Shown here one piece after another: positions 9,016 through 19,042 of a stretch of DNA of 63,481 bases. The position numbers and the translations under genes were made by a program. The notes below the pieces were generated by a model. The model was not told the origin of the DNA. It saw nothing but the letters and a program-made list of their open reading frames with translations, and did no database searches. Location: the NCBI GenBank assembly GCA_947451385.1, contig CANFYZ010000007.1, forward strand, positions 1-63,481. Reading direction: 5' to 3'. The stretch's first letter is position 1, and every line of letters begins with the position of its first letter. The stretch comes from Comamonadaceae bacterium. GTDB taxonomy: Bacteria > Pseudomonadota > Gammaproteobacteria > Burkholderiales > Burkholderiaceae_C.

Positions 9016-9672
9016 TCACGGCTGCCAATGGAGGAAATTGCGGTACAGGGCCAGTCCCTGGGCCGCACTTTTTTCAGGATGAAACTGGGTAGCAAAGATG
9101 TTATCGCGTGCCACCGCACATGCAAAGTGGCCACCGTAATCGGTTTGCGCTGCGGCATGGGCGGGGTGGGCAACTTGGGCATAAAAGCTGTGGACGAAAT
9201 AGTACCAGCTGCCGTCCTCGATACCCGCCCACAGCGGGTGGGGCGGCTGGCTGTGCCACACCTGGTTCCAACCCATTTGCGGGACTTTGTAACGGGTCCC
9301 GTCCGGCTGAAGGCGTCCGGCCAGGTCAAATTTGATGACCTGCCCAGCAATTAAGCCCAGGCCTGGCGTATCGCCCTCGGCGCTGTGGTCCAGTAACATT
9401 TGCATGCCGACACACACGCCAAACAGGGGTTTTTTGGCGGCAGCTTCCAGCACGGCCTCCATCATCCCGGAGTCGCGCAACTCGCGCATGCAGTCGGGCA
9501 TGGCGCCCTGCCCTGGCAGCACCACACGGTGCGCATCACGCACCAATTGCGGGTCGGCGGTCACCACCACCTCCGCATGGTCGACGCTGGAGGCGGCATG
9601 GATCACGGCCTGCGCCACCGAGCGCAGGTTGCCCATGCCATAGTCGACGACAGCGACGCGATTGACGCTCAT
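9016..9672 (-). CDS. hisH: Imidazole glycerol phosphate synthase, glutamine amidotransferase subunit
   Basis: HisH hydrolyses glutamine and channels ammonia to HisF. The class I amidotransferase triad is visible: Cys in [13 protein letters not shown], and His and Glu in [12 protein letters not shown]. The N-terminus [17 protein letters not shown] is standard. At 218 residues it has full length. It lies 1 bp after the hisB stop, so the two are very likely in one transcript. Confidence 0.97.
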   Translation of the reverse strand: MSVNRVAVVDYGMGNLRSVAQAVIHAASSVDHAEVVVTADPQLVRDAHRVVLPGQGAMPDCMRELRDSGMMEAVLEAAAKKPLFGVCVGMQMLLDHSAEGDTPGLGLIAGQVIKFDLAGRLQPDGTRYKVPQMGWNQVWHSQPPHPLWAGIEDGSWYYFVHSFYAQVAHPAHAAAQTDYGGHFACAVARDNIFATQFHPEKSAAQGLALYRNFLHWQP

Positions 9673-9673
9673 C

Positions 9674-10261
9674 TCAGAGTGAGCCTTTGGTCGAAGGAAT
9701 CACACCGGCTGACCGAGGATCGAGCTCCAAAGCCGCACGCAGGGTGCGGCCAAAGGCCTTGAAAATGGTCTCGCACTGGTGGTGTGCGTTCACGCCCTTG
9801 AGGTTGTCGATGTGCAAGGTCACCAGCGCGTGGTTGACAAATCCTTGGAAGAATTCGTACACCAACTGGGTGTCGAGCGCGCCCAACATGCCAGAGGTGA
9901 AATGCACGTCCATTTCCAGACCCGGGCGGCCAGAGAAGTCGATCACCACGCGGCTCAAAGCCTCATCGAGCGGCACATAGGCGTGGCCATAACGGCGAAT
10001 GCCTTTTTTGTCGCCCACCGCCTGCGCCACCGCCTGGCCCAAGGTGATGCCGATGTCTTCCACGGTGTGGTGGCCGTCGATGTGCAAATCGCCGACGCAG
10101 CTGATGTCCAGATCGATCAGACCGTGACGGGCAATCTGGTCCAGCATGTGGTCCAGAAAACCAATGCCGGTGGCCAATTGGGACTGGCCCGTACCGTCCA
10201 GGTTCAGAGCGACACGAATTTTCGTTTCGGCCGTCTGGCGAGTGACTTCAGCTTGACGCAT
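9674..10261 (-). CDS. hisB: Imidazoleglycerol-phosphate dehydratase
   Basis: Mn-dependent dehydratase, monofunctional (195 residues, no phosphatase domain). Two pseudo-repeated metal motifs are seen: [14 protein letters not shown] and [11 protein letters not shown] in the first half, [14 protein letters not shown] and [17 protein letters not shown] in the second. The ATG 10261 ([17 protein letters not shown]) is chosen; a longer frame to 10318 runs into the divergent hisC leader and lacks similarity. Because hisC is inverted, hisB has no his gene directly upstream on its strand and must have its own promoter in 10262-10361. Confidence 0.96.
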   Translation of the reverse strand: MRQAEVTRQTAETKIRVALNLDGTGQSQLATGIGFLDHMLDQIARHGLIDLDISCVGDLHIDGHHTVEDIGITLGQAVAQAVGDKKGIRRYGHAYVPLDEALSRVVIDFSGRPGLEMDVHFTSGMLGALDTQLVYEFFQGFVNHALVTLHIDNLKGVNAHHQCETIFKAFGRTLRAALELDPRSAGVIPSTKGSL

Positions 10262-10361
10262 GAGGCTTGAATTGAAGAGGGTTTCAGAGGGGAACATGAT
10301 ACCATCGCACCCTTGCAAGCCCGCTTGTAGATTGGGTTTTGCGCAACCAAGAAGATCCCCG
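10262..10361. promoter_or_regulatory. Divergent hisB/hisC intergenic region
   Basis: A 100-bp gap between divergent hisB (minus) and hisC (plus) that must hold both promoters. A TATCAT hexamer in the minus direction resembles a -10 box for hisB, but no convincing -35 is seen at 16-18 bp. No terminator or attenuator-like His-rich leader peptide was recognised. Confidence 0.35.
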
Positions 10362-11429
10362 ATGAGCCAATTTTGGAGCCCTGTTGTTCACAGCTTGACA
10401 CCTTACGTGCCGGGAGAACAACCCCAACTCGACAATCTCATCAAGCTCAACACCAATGAGCACCCCTGGGGGCCATCGCCCAAGGCGTTGCAAGCGATTC
10501 ACGATGCAGCCAATGACAACCTGCGCCTGTACCCCGACCCGAATGCTGACGCACTCAAACAGGTCTTGGCTGCGCACCATGGCGTTCAGCCCTCCGAGGT
10601 CTTTGTGGGCAATGGGTCTGACGAGGTCCTGGCGCATGCCTTCATGGCCTTGCTCAACCACCCCGGCGGCCTGTGGTTTCCTGATATTTCCTACAGCTTT
10701 TACCCCGTGTACTGCCAGCTGTACGGGATCACGCCCCGCACAGTGCCTTTGCGTGATGATTTCTCGATCGGTGCTGACGACTACCTGCCCAATGGATCAG
10801 ATCGTGCGGGCGCCATCATCTTCCCTAACCCGAACGCGCCCACCGGTCGCCCCTTACCTTTGTCCGAGGTGGAACGCATTGTGTCGGGGAACCCTCAAGC
10901 GGTCGTACTGATTGATGAGGCCTACGTCGACTTTGGGGCCGAAAGCGCGGTCAAACGGATTGCCCAATATCCCAATTTGCTGGTGGCTCACACCTTCTCC
11001 AAGAGTCGCTCTCTGGCTGGATTGCGCGTGGGTTATGCGATCGGTCAAGCCCCGCTGATCGAAGCCTTGGAGCGCGTAAAGAACAGCTTTAACTCCTACC
11101 CGTTGGACCGACTGGCATTAGCGGGAGCCATCGCTTCGGTGCAAGACCAGGCTTATTTTGAAGAAGGTTGCGCCAAGGTCATTGCGGCCCGCGAAACCTT
11201 GATCACTGAACTCAAGGCCTTAGGCTTTAACGTGTTGCCATCCGCTGCCAATTTCATTTTCGTTCAACACCCTGCCCATGCAGGCGCTGAGCTGACCGCG
11301 AAACTGCGGGAGCGCGCCATCATCGTGCGCCACTTCAAGCAAGAACGCATCCGCAATTTCATGCGCATCACCGTCGGCACACCTGCGCAATGCCAAGCGT
11401 TGGTGCAGGCGCTGAAACAGATCTTGTAG
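10362..11429 (+). CDS. hisC: Histidinol-phosphate aminotransferase (hisC2-like), inverted within the his cluster
   Basis: A PLP enzyme that converts imidazole acetol phosphate to histidinol phosphate. The 355 residues begin [21 protein letters not shown] and [15 protein letters not shown], have [33 protein letters not shown], and the PLP lysine in [16 protein letters not shown]. It starts at ATG 10362; an upstream in-frame ATG has no similarity. Unlike every other his gene here it lies on the plus strand, divergent from hisB and convergent with hisD (20 bp between stops). The MSxFWSP...PYVPGEQP N-terminus is, to my memory, the HisC2 subtype. By eye it is slightly less GC-rich than its neighbours (not computed). 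Confidence 0.95.
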   Translation: MSQFWSPVVHSLTPYVPGEQPQLDNLIKLNTNEHPWGPSPKALQAIHDAANDNLRLYPDPNADALKQVLAAHHGVQPSEVFVGNGSDEVLAHAFMALLNHPGGLWFPDISYSFYPVYCQLYGITPRTVPLRDDFSIGADDYLPNGSDRAGAIIFPNPNAPTGRPLPLSEVERIVSGNPQAVVLIDEAYVDFGAESAVKRIAQYPNLLVAHTFSKSRSLAGLRVGYAIGQAPLIEALERVKNSFNSYPLDRLALAGAIASVQDQAYFEEGCAKVIAARETLITELKALGFNVLPSAANFIFVQHPAHAGAELTAKLRERAIIVRHFKQERIRNFMRITVGTPAQCQALVQALKQIL

Positions 11430-11449
11430 TCCGTCCAGCTGCGCCGCGG

Positions 11450-12787
11450 TCAATTTCGCTGGGGTGGCACAGGGTTCAATCGCAACTCAGCAGCGCGGGC
11501 ATGGGCTTGCAAGCCTTCGCCATAAGCCAGTTCAGCGGCAATGCGGCCCAGCGTTTGTGCGCCAGACTCGCTGACCTCGATCAGGCTGGAGCGCTTTTGA
11601 AAGTCGTAGACCCCCAGGGGCGATGAAAAGCGTGCGGTCCCGCTGGTGGGCAGCACGTGGTTGGGGCCGGCGCAGTAGTCGCCCAGCGATTCGCTGGTGA
11701 AGGCCCCCAGAAAAATCGCACCGGCGTGGCGCAGCAGCGGCTCCCAGCGGTGCGGCTCGCGGCTGGAAACTTCCAGGTGTTCGGGCGCGATGCGGTTGCT
11801 GATGGCGCAGGCTTCATCCATGCTGCGCGTCAAGATCAAAGCGCCCCGGTCATTCAGGCTCTTGGCAATGATGTCGCGCCGGGGCATCTCGGGGAGCAGC
11901 CGGTCGATCGCGGCCTGCACTTCAGCGATGTAAGCCGCATCGGGGCACAGCAAAATGCTTTGCGCCAGCTCGTCGTGTTCGGCTTGGCTGAACAAGTCCA
12001 TGGCCACCCATTCGGCGGGGGTGGTGCCGTCGGCCAAGACCAAAATTTCGCTCGGGCCCGCAATCATGTCGATGCCCACCGTGCCAAACACGCGTTTTTT
12101 GGCGCTGGCCACATAGGCGTTGCCCGGGCCGGTGATTTTGTCGACCTTGGGGATGGTCGCGGTGCCGAAGGCCAGCGCGGCCACGGCCTGCGCGCCGCCC
12201 ACGGTGAAAGCCCGGCTGACACCCGCCACACAGGCGGCGGCCAGCACCAGCGGATTGCGCACGCCTTGCGGCGTGGGCACCACCATGATGATGTCTTGCA
12301 CGCCGGCCACGTGAGCAGGGATGGCATTCATCAACACCGACGAAGGGTAAGCCGCTTTGCCACCGGGCACGTAAATGCCCACGCGGTCCAGCGGCGTGAC
12401 TTTTTGGCCCAACAAGGTGCCGTCTTCGTCGCGGTAAGACCAGCTTTCGCCAGAGGCTTTTTTCTGTGCTTCGTGATAACGGCGCACCCGGGCGGCTGCG
12501 GCCTGCAAGGCTTCGCGTTGCACGGCAGGCAGGCTGTCGAGCGCCGCTTGCAACTCGGCCTGGGTGATTTCCAGCGACTTCATGTCAGCGGCTTGCAGGC
12601 CGTCAAAGCGTTGGGTGTAGTCCAGCACCGCCGCGTCACCGCGTTGCTGCACATCGGCCAAGATGTCGGCCACACGCTGCTCGATGGCGGCGTCGGTGTC
12701 GGCAGACCAATGCAAGCGGGTCGCAAAGGCCGCTTCAAAACCGGCATCCGCCGTGTTCAGTTGCAAAGGTTTGGCGTGCAGGGCCAT
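11450..12787 (-). CDS. hisD: Histidinol dehydrogenase
   Basis: Zn-dependent NAD enzyme that oxidises histidinol to histidine in two steps. The 445-residue protein has [22 protein letters not shown], the signature block around [20 protein letters not shown] and [23 protein letters not shown] with zinc ligands, and [25 protein letters not shown]. It begins 4 bp downstream of hisG, so hisG-hisD are one operon. Its stop faces the inverted hisC. Confidence 0.97.
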   Translation of the reverse strand: MALHAKPLQLNTADAGFEAAFATRLHWSADTDAAIEQRVADILADVQQRGDAAVLDYTQRFDGLQAADMKSLEITQAELQAALDSLPAVQREALQAAAARVRRYHEAQKKASGESWSYRDEDGTLLGQKVTPLDRVGIYVPGGKAAYPSSVLMNAIPAHVAGVQDIIMVVPTPQGVRNPLVLAAACVAGVSRAFTVGGAQAVAALAFGTATIPKVDKITGPGNAYVASAKKRVFGTVGIDMIAGPSEILVLADGTTPAEWVAMDLFSQAEHDELAQSILLCPDAAYIAEVQAAIDRLLPEMPRRDIIAKSLNDRGALILTRSMDEACAISNRIAPEHLEVSSREPHRWEPLLRHAGAIFLGAFTSESLGDYCAGPNHVLPTSGTARFSSPLGVYDFQKRSSLIEVSESGAQTLGRIAAELAYGEGLQAHARAAELRLNPVPPQRN

Positions 12788-12791
12788 GGGG

Positions 12792-13433
12792 TCAGTCTTT
12801 CTTCACGGCACCGGCAAAGGCGTCGATGATGGCGCGAATTTCTTTTTGCTTGAGCTTGAGCGCGGCTTGATTGACCACCAGTCGTGAGCTGATGTCCATG
12901 ATGCGCTCGACCTCGATCAAATGGTTCGCTTTGAGCGTGCTGCCAGTGGACACCAGGTCCACAATCGCATCGGCCAAGCCCGTCAACGGCGCCAGTTCCA
13001 TGCTGCCGTACAACTTGATCAAATCGACGTGCACGCCTTTTTGAGCAAAAAATTCACGCGCCATGTGGGTGTACTTGGTCGCCACTTTCAGGCGCGAGCC
13101 CGAGCGGACTGCGCTGGCGTAATCAAAGTCGGCGCGCACCGCCACACTCATGCGACACTTGGCAATGTTCAAGTCGAGCGGCTGGTACAGCCCCAAGCCA
13201 CCGTGCTCTATCAAGGTGTCTTTGCCGGTCACACCCAAGTCGGCACCGCCGTATTCCACATAGGTGGGTACATCGGTGGCGCGAACCAAGACCACGCGCA
13301 CATGGGCCTGGTTGGTGGTCAAGATCAATTTGCGTGAGGTCTCTGGGTCTTCCAGCACCTCAATCCCTGCCGCTTTCAACAAAGGCAAGGTTTCGTCAAA
13401 GATCCGTCCTTTGGACAGGGCAAGCGTGATCAA
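12792..13433 (-). CDS. hisG: ATP phosphoribosyltransferase, short form (HisZ-dependent)
   Basis: First step of histidine synthesis, condensing ATP and PRPP. At 213 residues it is the short HisG that lacks the C-terminal regulatory ACT-like domain; the family needs HisZ as regulatory partner, and no hisZ lies in this window. Motifs are [26 protein letters not shown], and the PRPP loop [16 protein letters not shown]. It follows murA at 49 bp and leads hisD. Confidence 0.96.
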   Translation of the reverse strand: MITLALSKGRIFDETLPLLKAAGIEVLEDPETSRKLILTTNQAHVRVVLVRATDVPTYVEYGGADLGVTGKDTLIEHGGLGLYQPLDLNIAKCRMSVAVRADFDYASAVRSGSRLKVATKYTHMAREFFAQKGVHVDLIKLYGSMELAPLTGLADAIVDLVSTGSTLKANHLIEVERIMDISSRLVVNQAALKLKQKEIRAIIDAFAGAVKKD

Positions 13434-13482
13434 ATTCGTTCTCCAGCCCGCGCATCACCCGACGCGCAGATTAAAACATGCG

Positions 13483-14748
13483 TCACTTGACGCGCTCAAT
13501 GTCAGCACCGATGCTGCGCAGTTTTTCTTCCATCCGGTCATAGCCACGGTCCAGGTGGTAAATGCGCTCGACGCAAGTCTCGCCTTCCGCCACCAAACCG
13601 GCAATCACCAGTGAGGCCGAAGCGCGCAAATCGGTGGCCATGACGGTCGCACCCGACAGTTTTTCGACTCCATCCACCACCGAGACTTTGCCGTCGATTT
13701 GAATATGGGCGCCCAAACGCACCAGTTCGTTCACGTGCATGAAACGGTTTTCAAAAATCGTTTCAGTCACCTTGCTGGACCCCGTGGCAATGCAGTTGAG
13801 GGCCATGAACTGAGCCTGCATATCGGTCGGAAAGCCTGGGTACTCGGTTGTGCGAAAACTTTGTGCCTTCAAACGGCCATGCGCGCGCACCCGCAAAAAA
13901 TCGGCCCCGGCTTCAATCGTCGCCCCGGCATCGCGCAATTTGTCGACCACAGCTTCTAAATGGTCCTCGCGGGCATGGCGCAAAACCACATCGCCTCCGG
14001 TCGCAGCGACGGCACATAAAAATGTACCCGCTTCAATCCGATCCGCCACCACCTGGTGGGTGCAGCCATGCAAACGCTCCACCCCGTGGATGCGGATTCT
14101 GCTGGTGCCATGGCCTTCAATGCGGGCACCCATCTTGATCAGCATTTCGGCCAAATCAGGAATCTCAGGCTCTTGCGCGGCGTTTTCCAAAATGGTCTCG
14201 CCTTCGGCCAAGGTGGCCGCCATCAAAAAGTTTTCAGTACCGGTCACGGTGACCATGTCGGTGGTGATGCGTGCGCCGCGCAAACGCTTCAGCCCAGGCG
14301 CCAATTGCGCCAAGATGTAGCCGCGCTCCACCTTGATCTCAGCGCCCATGGCCTGCAGGCCTTTGATGTGCTGATCGACCGGCCGGGAGCCAATGGCGCA
14401 ACCACCAGGCAACGAGACTTTGGCATGCCCCAAGCGCGCCAGCAAAGGCCCCAAGGCCAGCACCGAAGCACGCATGGTCTTGACCAGTTCATACGGTGCT
14501 TCAGGGTTGTTCAAATTGCCGGCCATCAGCTGCAAAGCCCCCCCGGGGCCTTGTTCTGCGTTCACACCCATGTTGCGAATCAGCTTCAGCATGGTGGTCA
14601 CGTCTTGCAGGCGCGGCACATTGGTCAGCGTCACCGCCTGGTCCGTGAGCAAGGCGGCGCACAGCTCAGGCAAGGTGGCGTTTTTGGCGCCCGAGATGGT
14701 CAATTCACCTTGCAGTGAATGGCCGCCACGAATTATCAGTTTGTCCAT
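13483..14748 (-). CDS. murA: UDP-N-acetylglucosamine 1-carboxyvinyltransferase
   Basis: Commits UDP-GlcNAc to peptidoglycan synthesis by adding enolpyruvate. The 421-residue inside-out barrel starts [27 protein letters not shown] with the UDP-GlcNAc Lys/Asn and has the active-site Cys in [15 protein letters not shown], the residue alkylated by fosfomycin. [16 protein letters not shown] is also typical. It lies between ibaG and hisG, the usual order in betaproteobacteria. Confidence 0.97.
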   Translation of the reverse strand: MDKLIIRGGHSLQGELTISGAKNATLPELCAALLTDQAVTLTNVPRLQDVTTMLKLIRNMGVNAEQGPGGALQLMAGNLNNPEAPYELVKTMRASVLALGPLLARLGHAKVSLPGGCAIGSRPVDQHIKGLQAMGAEIKVERGYILAQLAPGLKRLRGARITTDMVTVTGTENFLMAATLAEGETILENAAQEPEIPDLAEMLIKMGARIEGHGTSRIRIHGVERLHGCTHQVVADRIEAGTFLCAVAATGGDVVLRHAREDHLEAVVDKLRDAGATIEAGADFLRVRAHGRLKAQSFRTTEYPGFPTDMQAQFMALNCIATGSSKVTETIFENRFMHVNELVRLGAHIQIDGKVSVVDGVEKLSGATVMATDLRASASLVIAGLVAEGETCVERIYHLDRGYDRMEEKLRSIGADIERVK

Positions 14749-14775
14749 GGGTCAGTCAGGTTCTGGCGCTGTCGA

Positions 14776-15018
14776 TCAGTGCGCCAACGCGGCCCACTCA
14801 GCAGGGGTGTAGGTTTTCATCGACAAGGCGTGCACTTCGTCGGTGTGCATTTTGGCGCCCAACGTGGCGTACACCCGTTGGTGACGTGCAATGGCGCGTT
14901 GGCCCTCAAATTCGGCCGAAACCACCACCGCTTGCCAATGGCGACCATCTCCCTCGACGGTGAGATGGGCGCAGGCCAAACCTGCTGCGATGAGAGATTG
15001 GAGTTGTTCAGCGGTCAT
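14776..15018 (-). CDS. ibaG: BolA/IbaG-family iron-sulfur regulator partner
   Basis: An 80-residue BolA-like protein. Family members bind monothiol glutaredoxins and [2Fe-2S] clusters. The core VEGDGRHWQAVVVSAEFEGQRAIARHQRVYATLG matches the BolA fold, with His residues available as cluster ligands, and LSMKTYTPAEW is typical of the IbaG/YrbA subgroup that sits before murA in many proteobacteria. It is 4 bp from the ABC permease stop. Confidence 0.9.
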   Translation of the reverse strand: MTAEQLQSLIAAGLACAHLTVEGDGRHWQAVVVSAEFEGQRAIARHQRVYATLGAKMHTDEVHALSMKTYTPAEWAALAH

Positions 15019-15022
15019 AAGT

Positions 15023-15778
15023 TCAACTGCGGATTTTGTAGCCGGTTTGAAGCAGTTTGACCGTCACAGCGCTGACGATCAGCAAGGCCGAACCCACCAC
15101 CGCCAAGCTGATCCAGGGCGACACATCGCTCTGCCCAAAAAAACCATAACGGAATCCGTCAATCATGTAAAAGAAAGGATTCAAATGGCTGACCTGTTGC
15201 CAAATCAGCGGTAAAGAGTGAATCGAATAAAAAACACCCGACAAAAAAGTCATGGGCATGATCACAAAATTCTGAAAGGCTGCCAGTTGGTCAAACTTTT
15301 CAGCCCACAGGCCCGCCACCAAGCCCAAAGCGCCCAACAGCCCTGCGCCCAAGACCGCAAAAACCAGAATCCACAGCGGGGCGGCGTAATGCAACGGGGC
15401 AAACCAGCCCGTCACCAAGAACACGCCCAAGCCCACCGCCAAACCACGCACCATGGACGAAGCCACGTAGGCAAAGAACCAGCTCCAGTGGGACAACGGG
15501 GTCAACAAGACAAACACCAAGTTGCCCATGATCTTGCTTTGGATCAAGCTGGACGAACTGTTGGCAAAAGCGTTTTGCAACACGCTCATCATGACCAAGC
15601 CCGGCACCAAAAACGCGGTGAAGGGCACGCTGTCGTAGACCTTGACATGGTTTTCCAACACATGACCAAAGATCAGCATGTAGAGCACGGCCGTCAAAAC
15701 CGGCGCTGCAATGGTTTGAAAGCTCACCTTCCAAAAGCGCAGCACTTCTTTGTAAAACAGGGTTTGCCAGCCGGTCAT
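15023..15778 (-). CDS. ABC-2 type transporter permease (YadH-like)
   Basis: A 251-residue inner-membrane permease with six predicted hydrophobic segments, for example VLTAVLYMLIFGHVL, VPGLVMMSVLQNAFANSS and FLSGVFYSIHSLPLIWQQVSHLNPFFYMIDGFRYGFFG; the last block is the ABC-2 signature. It overlaps the ATPase gene by ATGA, so the two form one exporter. The substrate is unknown. The pair lies between Mla and ibaG-murA, a conserved neighbourhood that suggests an envelope role. Confidence 0.92.
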   Translation of the reverse strand: MTGWQTLFYKEVLRFWKVSFQTIAAPVLTAVLYMLIFGHVLENHVKVYDSVPFTAFLVPGLVMMSVLQNAFANSSSSLIQSKIMGNLVFVLLTPLSHWSWFFAYVASSMVRGLAVGLGVFLVTGWFAPLHYAAPLWILVFAVLGAGLLGALGLVAGLWAEKFDQLAAFQNFVIMPMTFLSGVFYSIHSLPLIWQQVSHLNPFFYMIDGFRYGFFGQSDVSPWISLAVVGSALLIVSAVTVKLLQTGYKIRS

Positions 15779-16692
15779 GATGCAGCCCCTGACATCACTT
15801 CCAAGAAAACATCTTCCAGATCGGCTTTGCGAATTTCCACATCTTCGGCGACCAAGCCGGCTTGCCGGATCGCTGCCAAGTAGCGTTCAATTTCTACCGC
15901 ATCGTGCGCCGGAAATTGCACAATGCGCCCGGTAATCCGTGCTTTGGCCGCCAATTCAGCCGGCAAGGGGGCGTCGATTTTGAAGCGCAGTACATTGCTG
16001 GAGGCCGATTTGAGCAGCACGGAGGTCCGCTCCAAAGCCACCACACGCCCCTGCTTGAGCATGGCCAAACGGCCACACAAAGCCTCGGCCTCTTCCAAAT
16101 AATGGGTGGTCAGCAACACGCTGTGGCCTTGTTTATTCAGCTTGGCAATGAACTGCCACAGCGTTTGGCGCAGCTCCACGTCCACACCGGCGGTCGGTTC
16201 GTCCAACACAATCACGCGCGGTTTGTGCACCAAGGCTTGGGCCACCAGCACGCGGCGCTTCATCCCGCCTGAGAGTTGCCGCATGTTGGCTTGGGCTTTG
16301 TCAGCCAAACCCAAACTGTGCAGTAATTCATCAATCCAATCATCGTTGTGCTTGACGCCAAAGTAACCCGATTGAATTTTCAGCGCCTCACGCACCGTGA
16401 AAAAAGGGTCAAACACCAACTCTTGCGGCACCACGCCCAACAAACGCCGAGCTTGCGCGTAGTCGGATTGAACATCATGCCCATGCACCATCACCCGGCC
16501 GCTGCTGGCCCGCGACAAACCCGCCAAGATGCTGATCAGTGTGGTTTTACCGGCCCCATTCGGCCCCAGCAAGCCGAAGAACTCTCCCTCCTCAATGTCC
16601 AAACTGACTTGATCGAGCGCCTTCAGTGAAGCCCCACCCTGCGACTTGGCAGGGTAGATTTTGGAGACGGATTGGAAAGATAGGGCAGACAT
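15775..16692 (-). CDS. ABC transporter ATP-binding protein (YadG-like)
   Basis: A 305-residue ATPase partner of the ABC-2 permease. Walker A is GPNGAGKTT, the signature LSGGMKRRV, Walker B VIVLDEPTAGVD, and the H-loop LLTTHYLEEAE. The C-terminal tail of about 80 residues is usual for drug/polysaccharide-type exporters. A 6-bp hairpin (CGGGCT/AGCCCG, 16711-16726) lies just upstream of the start. Confidence 0.94.
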   Translation of the reverse strand: MSALSFQSVSKIYPAKSQGGASLKALDQVSLDIEEGEFFGLLGPNGAGKTTLISILAGLSRASSGRVMVHGHDVQSDYAQARRLLGVVPQELVFDPFFTVREALKIQSGYFGVKHNDDWIDELLHSLGLADKAQANMRQLSGGMKRRVLVAQALVHKPRVIVLDEPTAGVDVELRQTLWQFIAKLNKQGHSVLLTTHYLEEAEALCGRLAMLKQGRVVALERTSVLLKSASSNVLRFKIDAPLPAELAAKARITGRIVQFPAHDAVEIERYLAAIRQAGLVAEDVEIRKADLEDVFLEVMSGAAS

Positions 16693-16710
16693 GGAAAAAT
16701 GGCTATTTTA

Positions 16711-16757
16711 CGGGCTGCCCAGCCCGGATCTTGGAAAATCTGAGAATCTATCTCAGA
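16711..16757 (-). terminator. Hairpins downstream of mlaB
   Basis: Two small inverted repeats fill the 60-bp gap between mlaB and the ABC ATPase: TCTGAGA/TCTCAGA at 16739-16757 (loop of 5, followed on the minus strand by TTTTCC) and CGGGCT/AGCCCG at 16711-16726 (followed by TAAAAT). They could attenuate read-through from the mla operon into the exporter genes. The U-runs are short, so termination would be weak. Confidence 0.35.
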
Positions 16758-17037
16758 GGGTGGAGGGACTGAGCAACAAGTCGGAGACCCCATACACCAC
16801 GGCCAATTGCCGAAGTTTTTCAGGCATGTTCAGCACCTCGAAGGTTTTACCCACTGACAAAGCCTCCCTTCGGCACGCCAGCAAGACCGCCAGTGCCGAA
16901 GAATCAAACCGCTGCAAGCGCGAAGCATCGGCAATGATTTGACGTCCCGGCTCTTGCTGTTGCGTAAAAATCAGACTTTTCAGCCAGTCTTCCGCGCCAG
17001 CATGGATGAGCTCTCGAGGTAAATTCAACGGCGTCAT
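16753..17037 (-). CDS. mlaB: MlaB STAS-domain protein
   Basis: A 94-residue STAS domain; MlaB binds the MlaF ATPase and stabilises the MlaFEDB complex on the cytoplasmic face. IIADASRLQRFDSSALAVLLACRREAL carries the conserved D-S-S/T-loop of STAS proteins. It is the last gene of the mla operon, 8 bp after mlaC. Confidence 0.88.
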   Translation of the reverse strand: MTPLNLPRELIHAGAEDWLKSLIFTQQQEPGRQIIADASRLQRFDSSALAVLLACRREALSVGKTFEVLNMPEKLRQLAVVYGVSDLLLSPSTL

Positions 17038-17045
17038 GGCACCAC

Positions 17046-17684
17046 TTAGGATTTTTTGTTGTTGGATTTGTTGCGCTCAGACAGGCTGTTGATCAACCCG
17101 TCCAGGCCGCCATTGTTGATTTCTTTGGTGAATTGGGACTTGTAATTTTCAATCAACCAAATACCCAACACGTTCAGGTCGTAAATCAGCCAGCCCGCGC
17201 CCTCGCCGGGTGTTTTTTCCAAACGGTAATCGAGTTGAATCGGGTCGCCACGGCCCCGCACCTCGGTTCGGATCACTAAATTTTTCTCATCGATCTCACC
17301 ACGAACAGGTTTGACTTCGATGGTTTGATCACTGACTTGGCTCAGCGCGCCGGCGTAGGTGCGCACCAGCAACATTTTGAATTCATCCTGCAAGCGCTTT
17401 TGCTGCTCGGGCGTGGCCTTGCGCCAACTGGGACCAATGGCCAAAGCAGTCATGCGGCGAAAATTAATGTGCTGCACCAGTTTGGTATCGACCAATTGCA
17501 TGATCTTGGCCACGTCACCATTTTTCAAACTTTTGTCAGCTTTGACCGCATCCAATGTTTCCACCGCGACGCGTTTGATGAAAGCGTCGGGTGCCTCGTC
17601 AGCAGCCATGCTGAGGAGAGGCCAATTCAAAAAGAAGGCACAGAACACAGCGCCTAAATGAAAACTGAAATTTTTGAAATTCAT
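17046..17684 (-). CDS. mlaC: MlaC periplasmic phospholipid-binding protein
   Basis: Carries phospholipids between the MlaA complex in the outer membrane and MlaFEDB in the inner membrane. The 212-residue protein has a signal peptide (FHLGAVFCAFFLNWPLLSMAADE, cleavage after AMA-like residues) and the NTF2-like core with VDTKLVQHINFRRMTALAIGPSWRKATPEQQKRL. The ATG at 17684 directly before the signal peptide is preferred; an upstream GTG at 17708 would add eight residues. Confidence 0.93.
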   Translation of the reverse strand: MNFKNFSFHLGAVFCAFFLNWPLLSMAADEAPDAFIKRVAVETLDAVKADKSLKNGDVAKIMQLVDTKLVQHINFRRMTALAIGPSWRKATPEQQKRLQDEFKMLLVRTYAGALSQVSDQTIEVKPVRGEIDEKNLVIRTEVRGRGDPIQLDYRLEKTPGEGAGWLIYDLNVLGIWLIENYKSQFTKEINNGGLDGLINSLSERNKSNNKKS

Positions 17685-17761
17685 AAATAGTTCAAGCCAA
17701 GTTGTCACTCGACTGTACGCAGTAGCGCGCCGGTCTGGGTTTAATTTTGTAAAGCCCGAGT

Positions 17762-18553
17762 TTAATCACCCACATCGTCGTCGGGATCTTCAAAATTGCG
17801 CTCCATCGGAGGACTGCCGTCGTACATATCGTTGCGCCTCTTTTGCAAGTAGGCATCGCGGGTGAAGGTGTACGGGTCCAGTGAAGCCTCTTTCACCGCA
17901 TCCACAATTTTCAGCAAACCTTCGCGAAGATCCGTCAACTTGAGAGCGAGCGTGGCATTGCGCTTCTGGGCAGCTGCCGATTGACGCGACACGTCACCTT
18001 GCATGTCCACAGGCAAGGCCAAGGCATCACGCACCGTGGAAGGCCCCAGCAAGGGCAGCACCACATAGGGACCAGTCGGAACGCCCCAGTGCCCTAAAGT
18101 CAACCCCAAATCCGCCCTGTGCTTTTCAATGCCTGCCTCGGTGGCGATGTCGAGCAGCCCACCCAAGCCGAAAACCGTGTTGATGCTCAAGCGCATCGCG
18201 GTCTCACCGGTGGCGCGCAGTTTGAGTTGCGCGGCGTTATTGGCCAGGGACCACACATCGCCCAAATTACCAAAGAAATTGCGCACCCCGGTGCGCACGA
18301 ACTGGGGCACCGCTTGGGCATAGGCCTGGGCCACGGGCTTCAAAACCGTGGCATCCACCGCCTCGTTGAAGCCGGTCACTTGGCGGTTCATGGACTCGTA
18401 GGGGTCGCGTGGATCGGTGGCCGTCACGACCGCGGTCGTGGCACAGCCCTGCAACACGCTCAGCACCAGTGCCCAACTCAGGCCACGCAGGATCAGTGTC
18501 TTCCAGCGAAACAGTCCAGTTTTCTGCGGGGCTTCTTCAAAACACATGCTCAT
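17762..18553 (-). CDS. mlaA: MlaA outer-membrane lipoprotein (VacJ)
   Basis: Extracts phospholipids from the outer leaflet of the outer membrane. The 263-residue precursor has a lipoprotein signal ending in VLQGC (lipid Cys at 36), then DPRDPYESMNRQVTGFNEAVD, RTGVRNFFGNLGDVW and TEAGIEKHRADLGLTLGHWGVPTGPYVVLPLLGPST, all VacJ signatures. In Mla operons of this group mlaA sits between mlaD and mlaC. It starts by ATGA overlap with mlaD. Confidence 0.95.
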   Translation of the reverse strand: MSMCFEEAPQKTGLFRWKTLILRGLSWALVLSVLQGCATTAVVTATDPRDPYESMNRQVTGFNEAVDATVLKPVAQAYAQAVPQFVRTGVRNFFGNLGDVWSLANNAAQLKLRATGETAMRLSINTVFGLGGLLDIATEAGIEKHRADLGLTLGHWGVPTGPYVVLPLLGPSTVRDALALPVDMQGDVSRQSAAAQKRNATLALKLTDLREGLLKIVDAVKEASLDPYTFTRDAYLQKRRNDMYDGSPPMERNFEDPDDDVGD

Positions 18554-19032
18554 TTGCCCGCCGTTGCCGCAGGCGCTGGGTCGGCGGCCTTGTTGTACAA
18601 GAACTGGCTGATCAGATTTTCCAGCACCACCGCCGATTGCGTGTTGCCGATCTTGTCCCCAGAGACCAGGTTTTTCTCTTCGGCACCGGCCTCGATGCCG
18701 ATGTACTGCTCACCCAGCAAACCGCTGGTCAAAATCTTCAACGAGCTGTCGACGGGAAACGCGTAACGCTTGTCCAGCGCCAACATCACCCGGGCCTGGA
18801 AGGCGGCGTCGTCAAACACAATCGACTCCACGCGCCCCACCACCACGCCCGAGCTCTTGACGGCTGCGCCTTTTTTCAGGCCGCCGATATTGTCGAACTT
18901 GGCGCTGACCTTGTAGTCAGCGGACCAATTCAGTTGCAACAGGTTGGCCGACTTGAGCGCCAAAAACAGCACCGCGGCCAAGCCGAGAATGGCAAACAAA
19001 CCCACCCAGACATCATTTTTTGAACGTTGCAT
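18550..19032 (-). CDS. mlaD: MlaD MCE-domain protein
   Basis: A 160-residue inner-membrane-anchored MCE protein that forms a hexameric ring for lipid transfer. One N-terminal membrane segment (VGLFAILGLAAVLFLAL), the MCE core YKVSAKFDNIGGLKKGAAVKSSGVVVGRVESI, and the pore-forming LLGEQYIGIE loop are visible. It is 10 bp from mlaE upstream and overlaps mlaA. Confidence 0.95.
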   Translation of the reverse strand: MQRSKNDVWVGLFAILGLAAVLFLALKSANLLQLNWSADYKVSAKFDNIGGLKKGAAVKSSGVVVGRVESIVFDDAAFQARVMLALDKRYAFPVDSSLKILTSGLLGEQYIGIEAGAEEKNLVSGDKIGNTQSAVVLENLISQFLYNKAADPAPAATAGK

Positions 19033-19042
19033 GCTGTATTCC

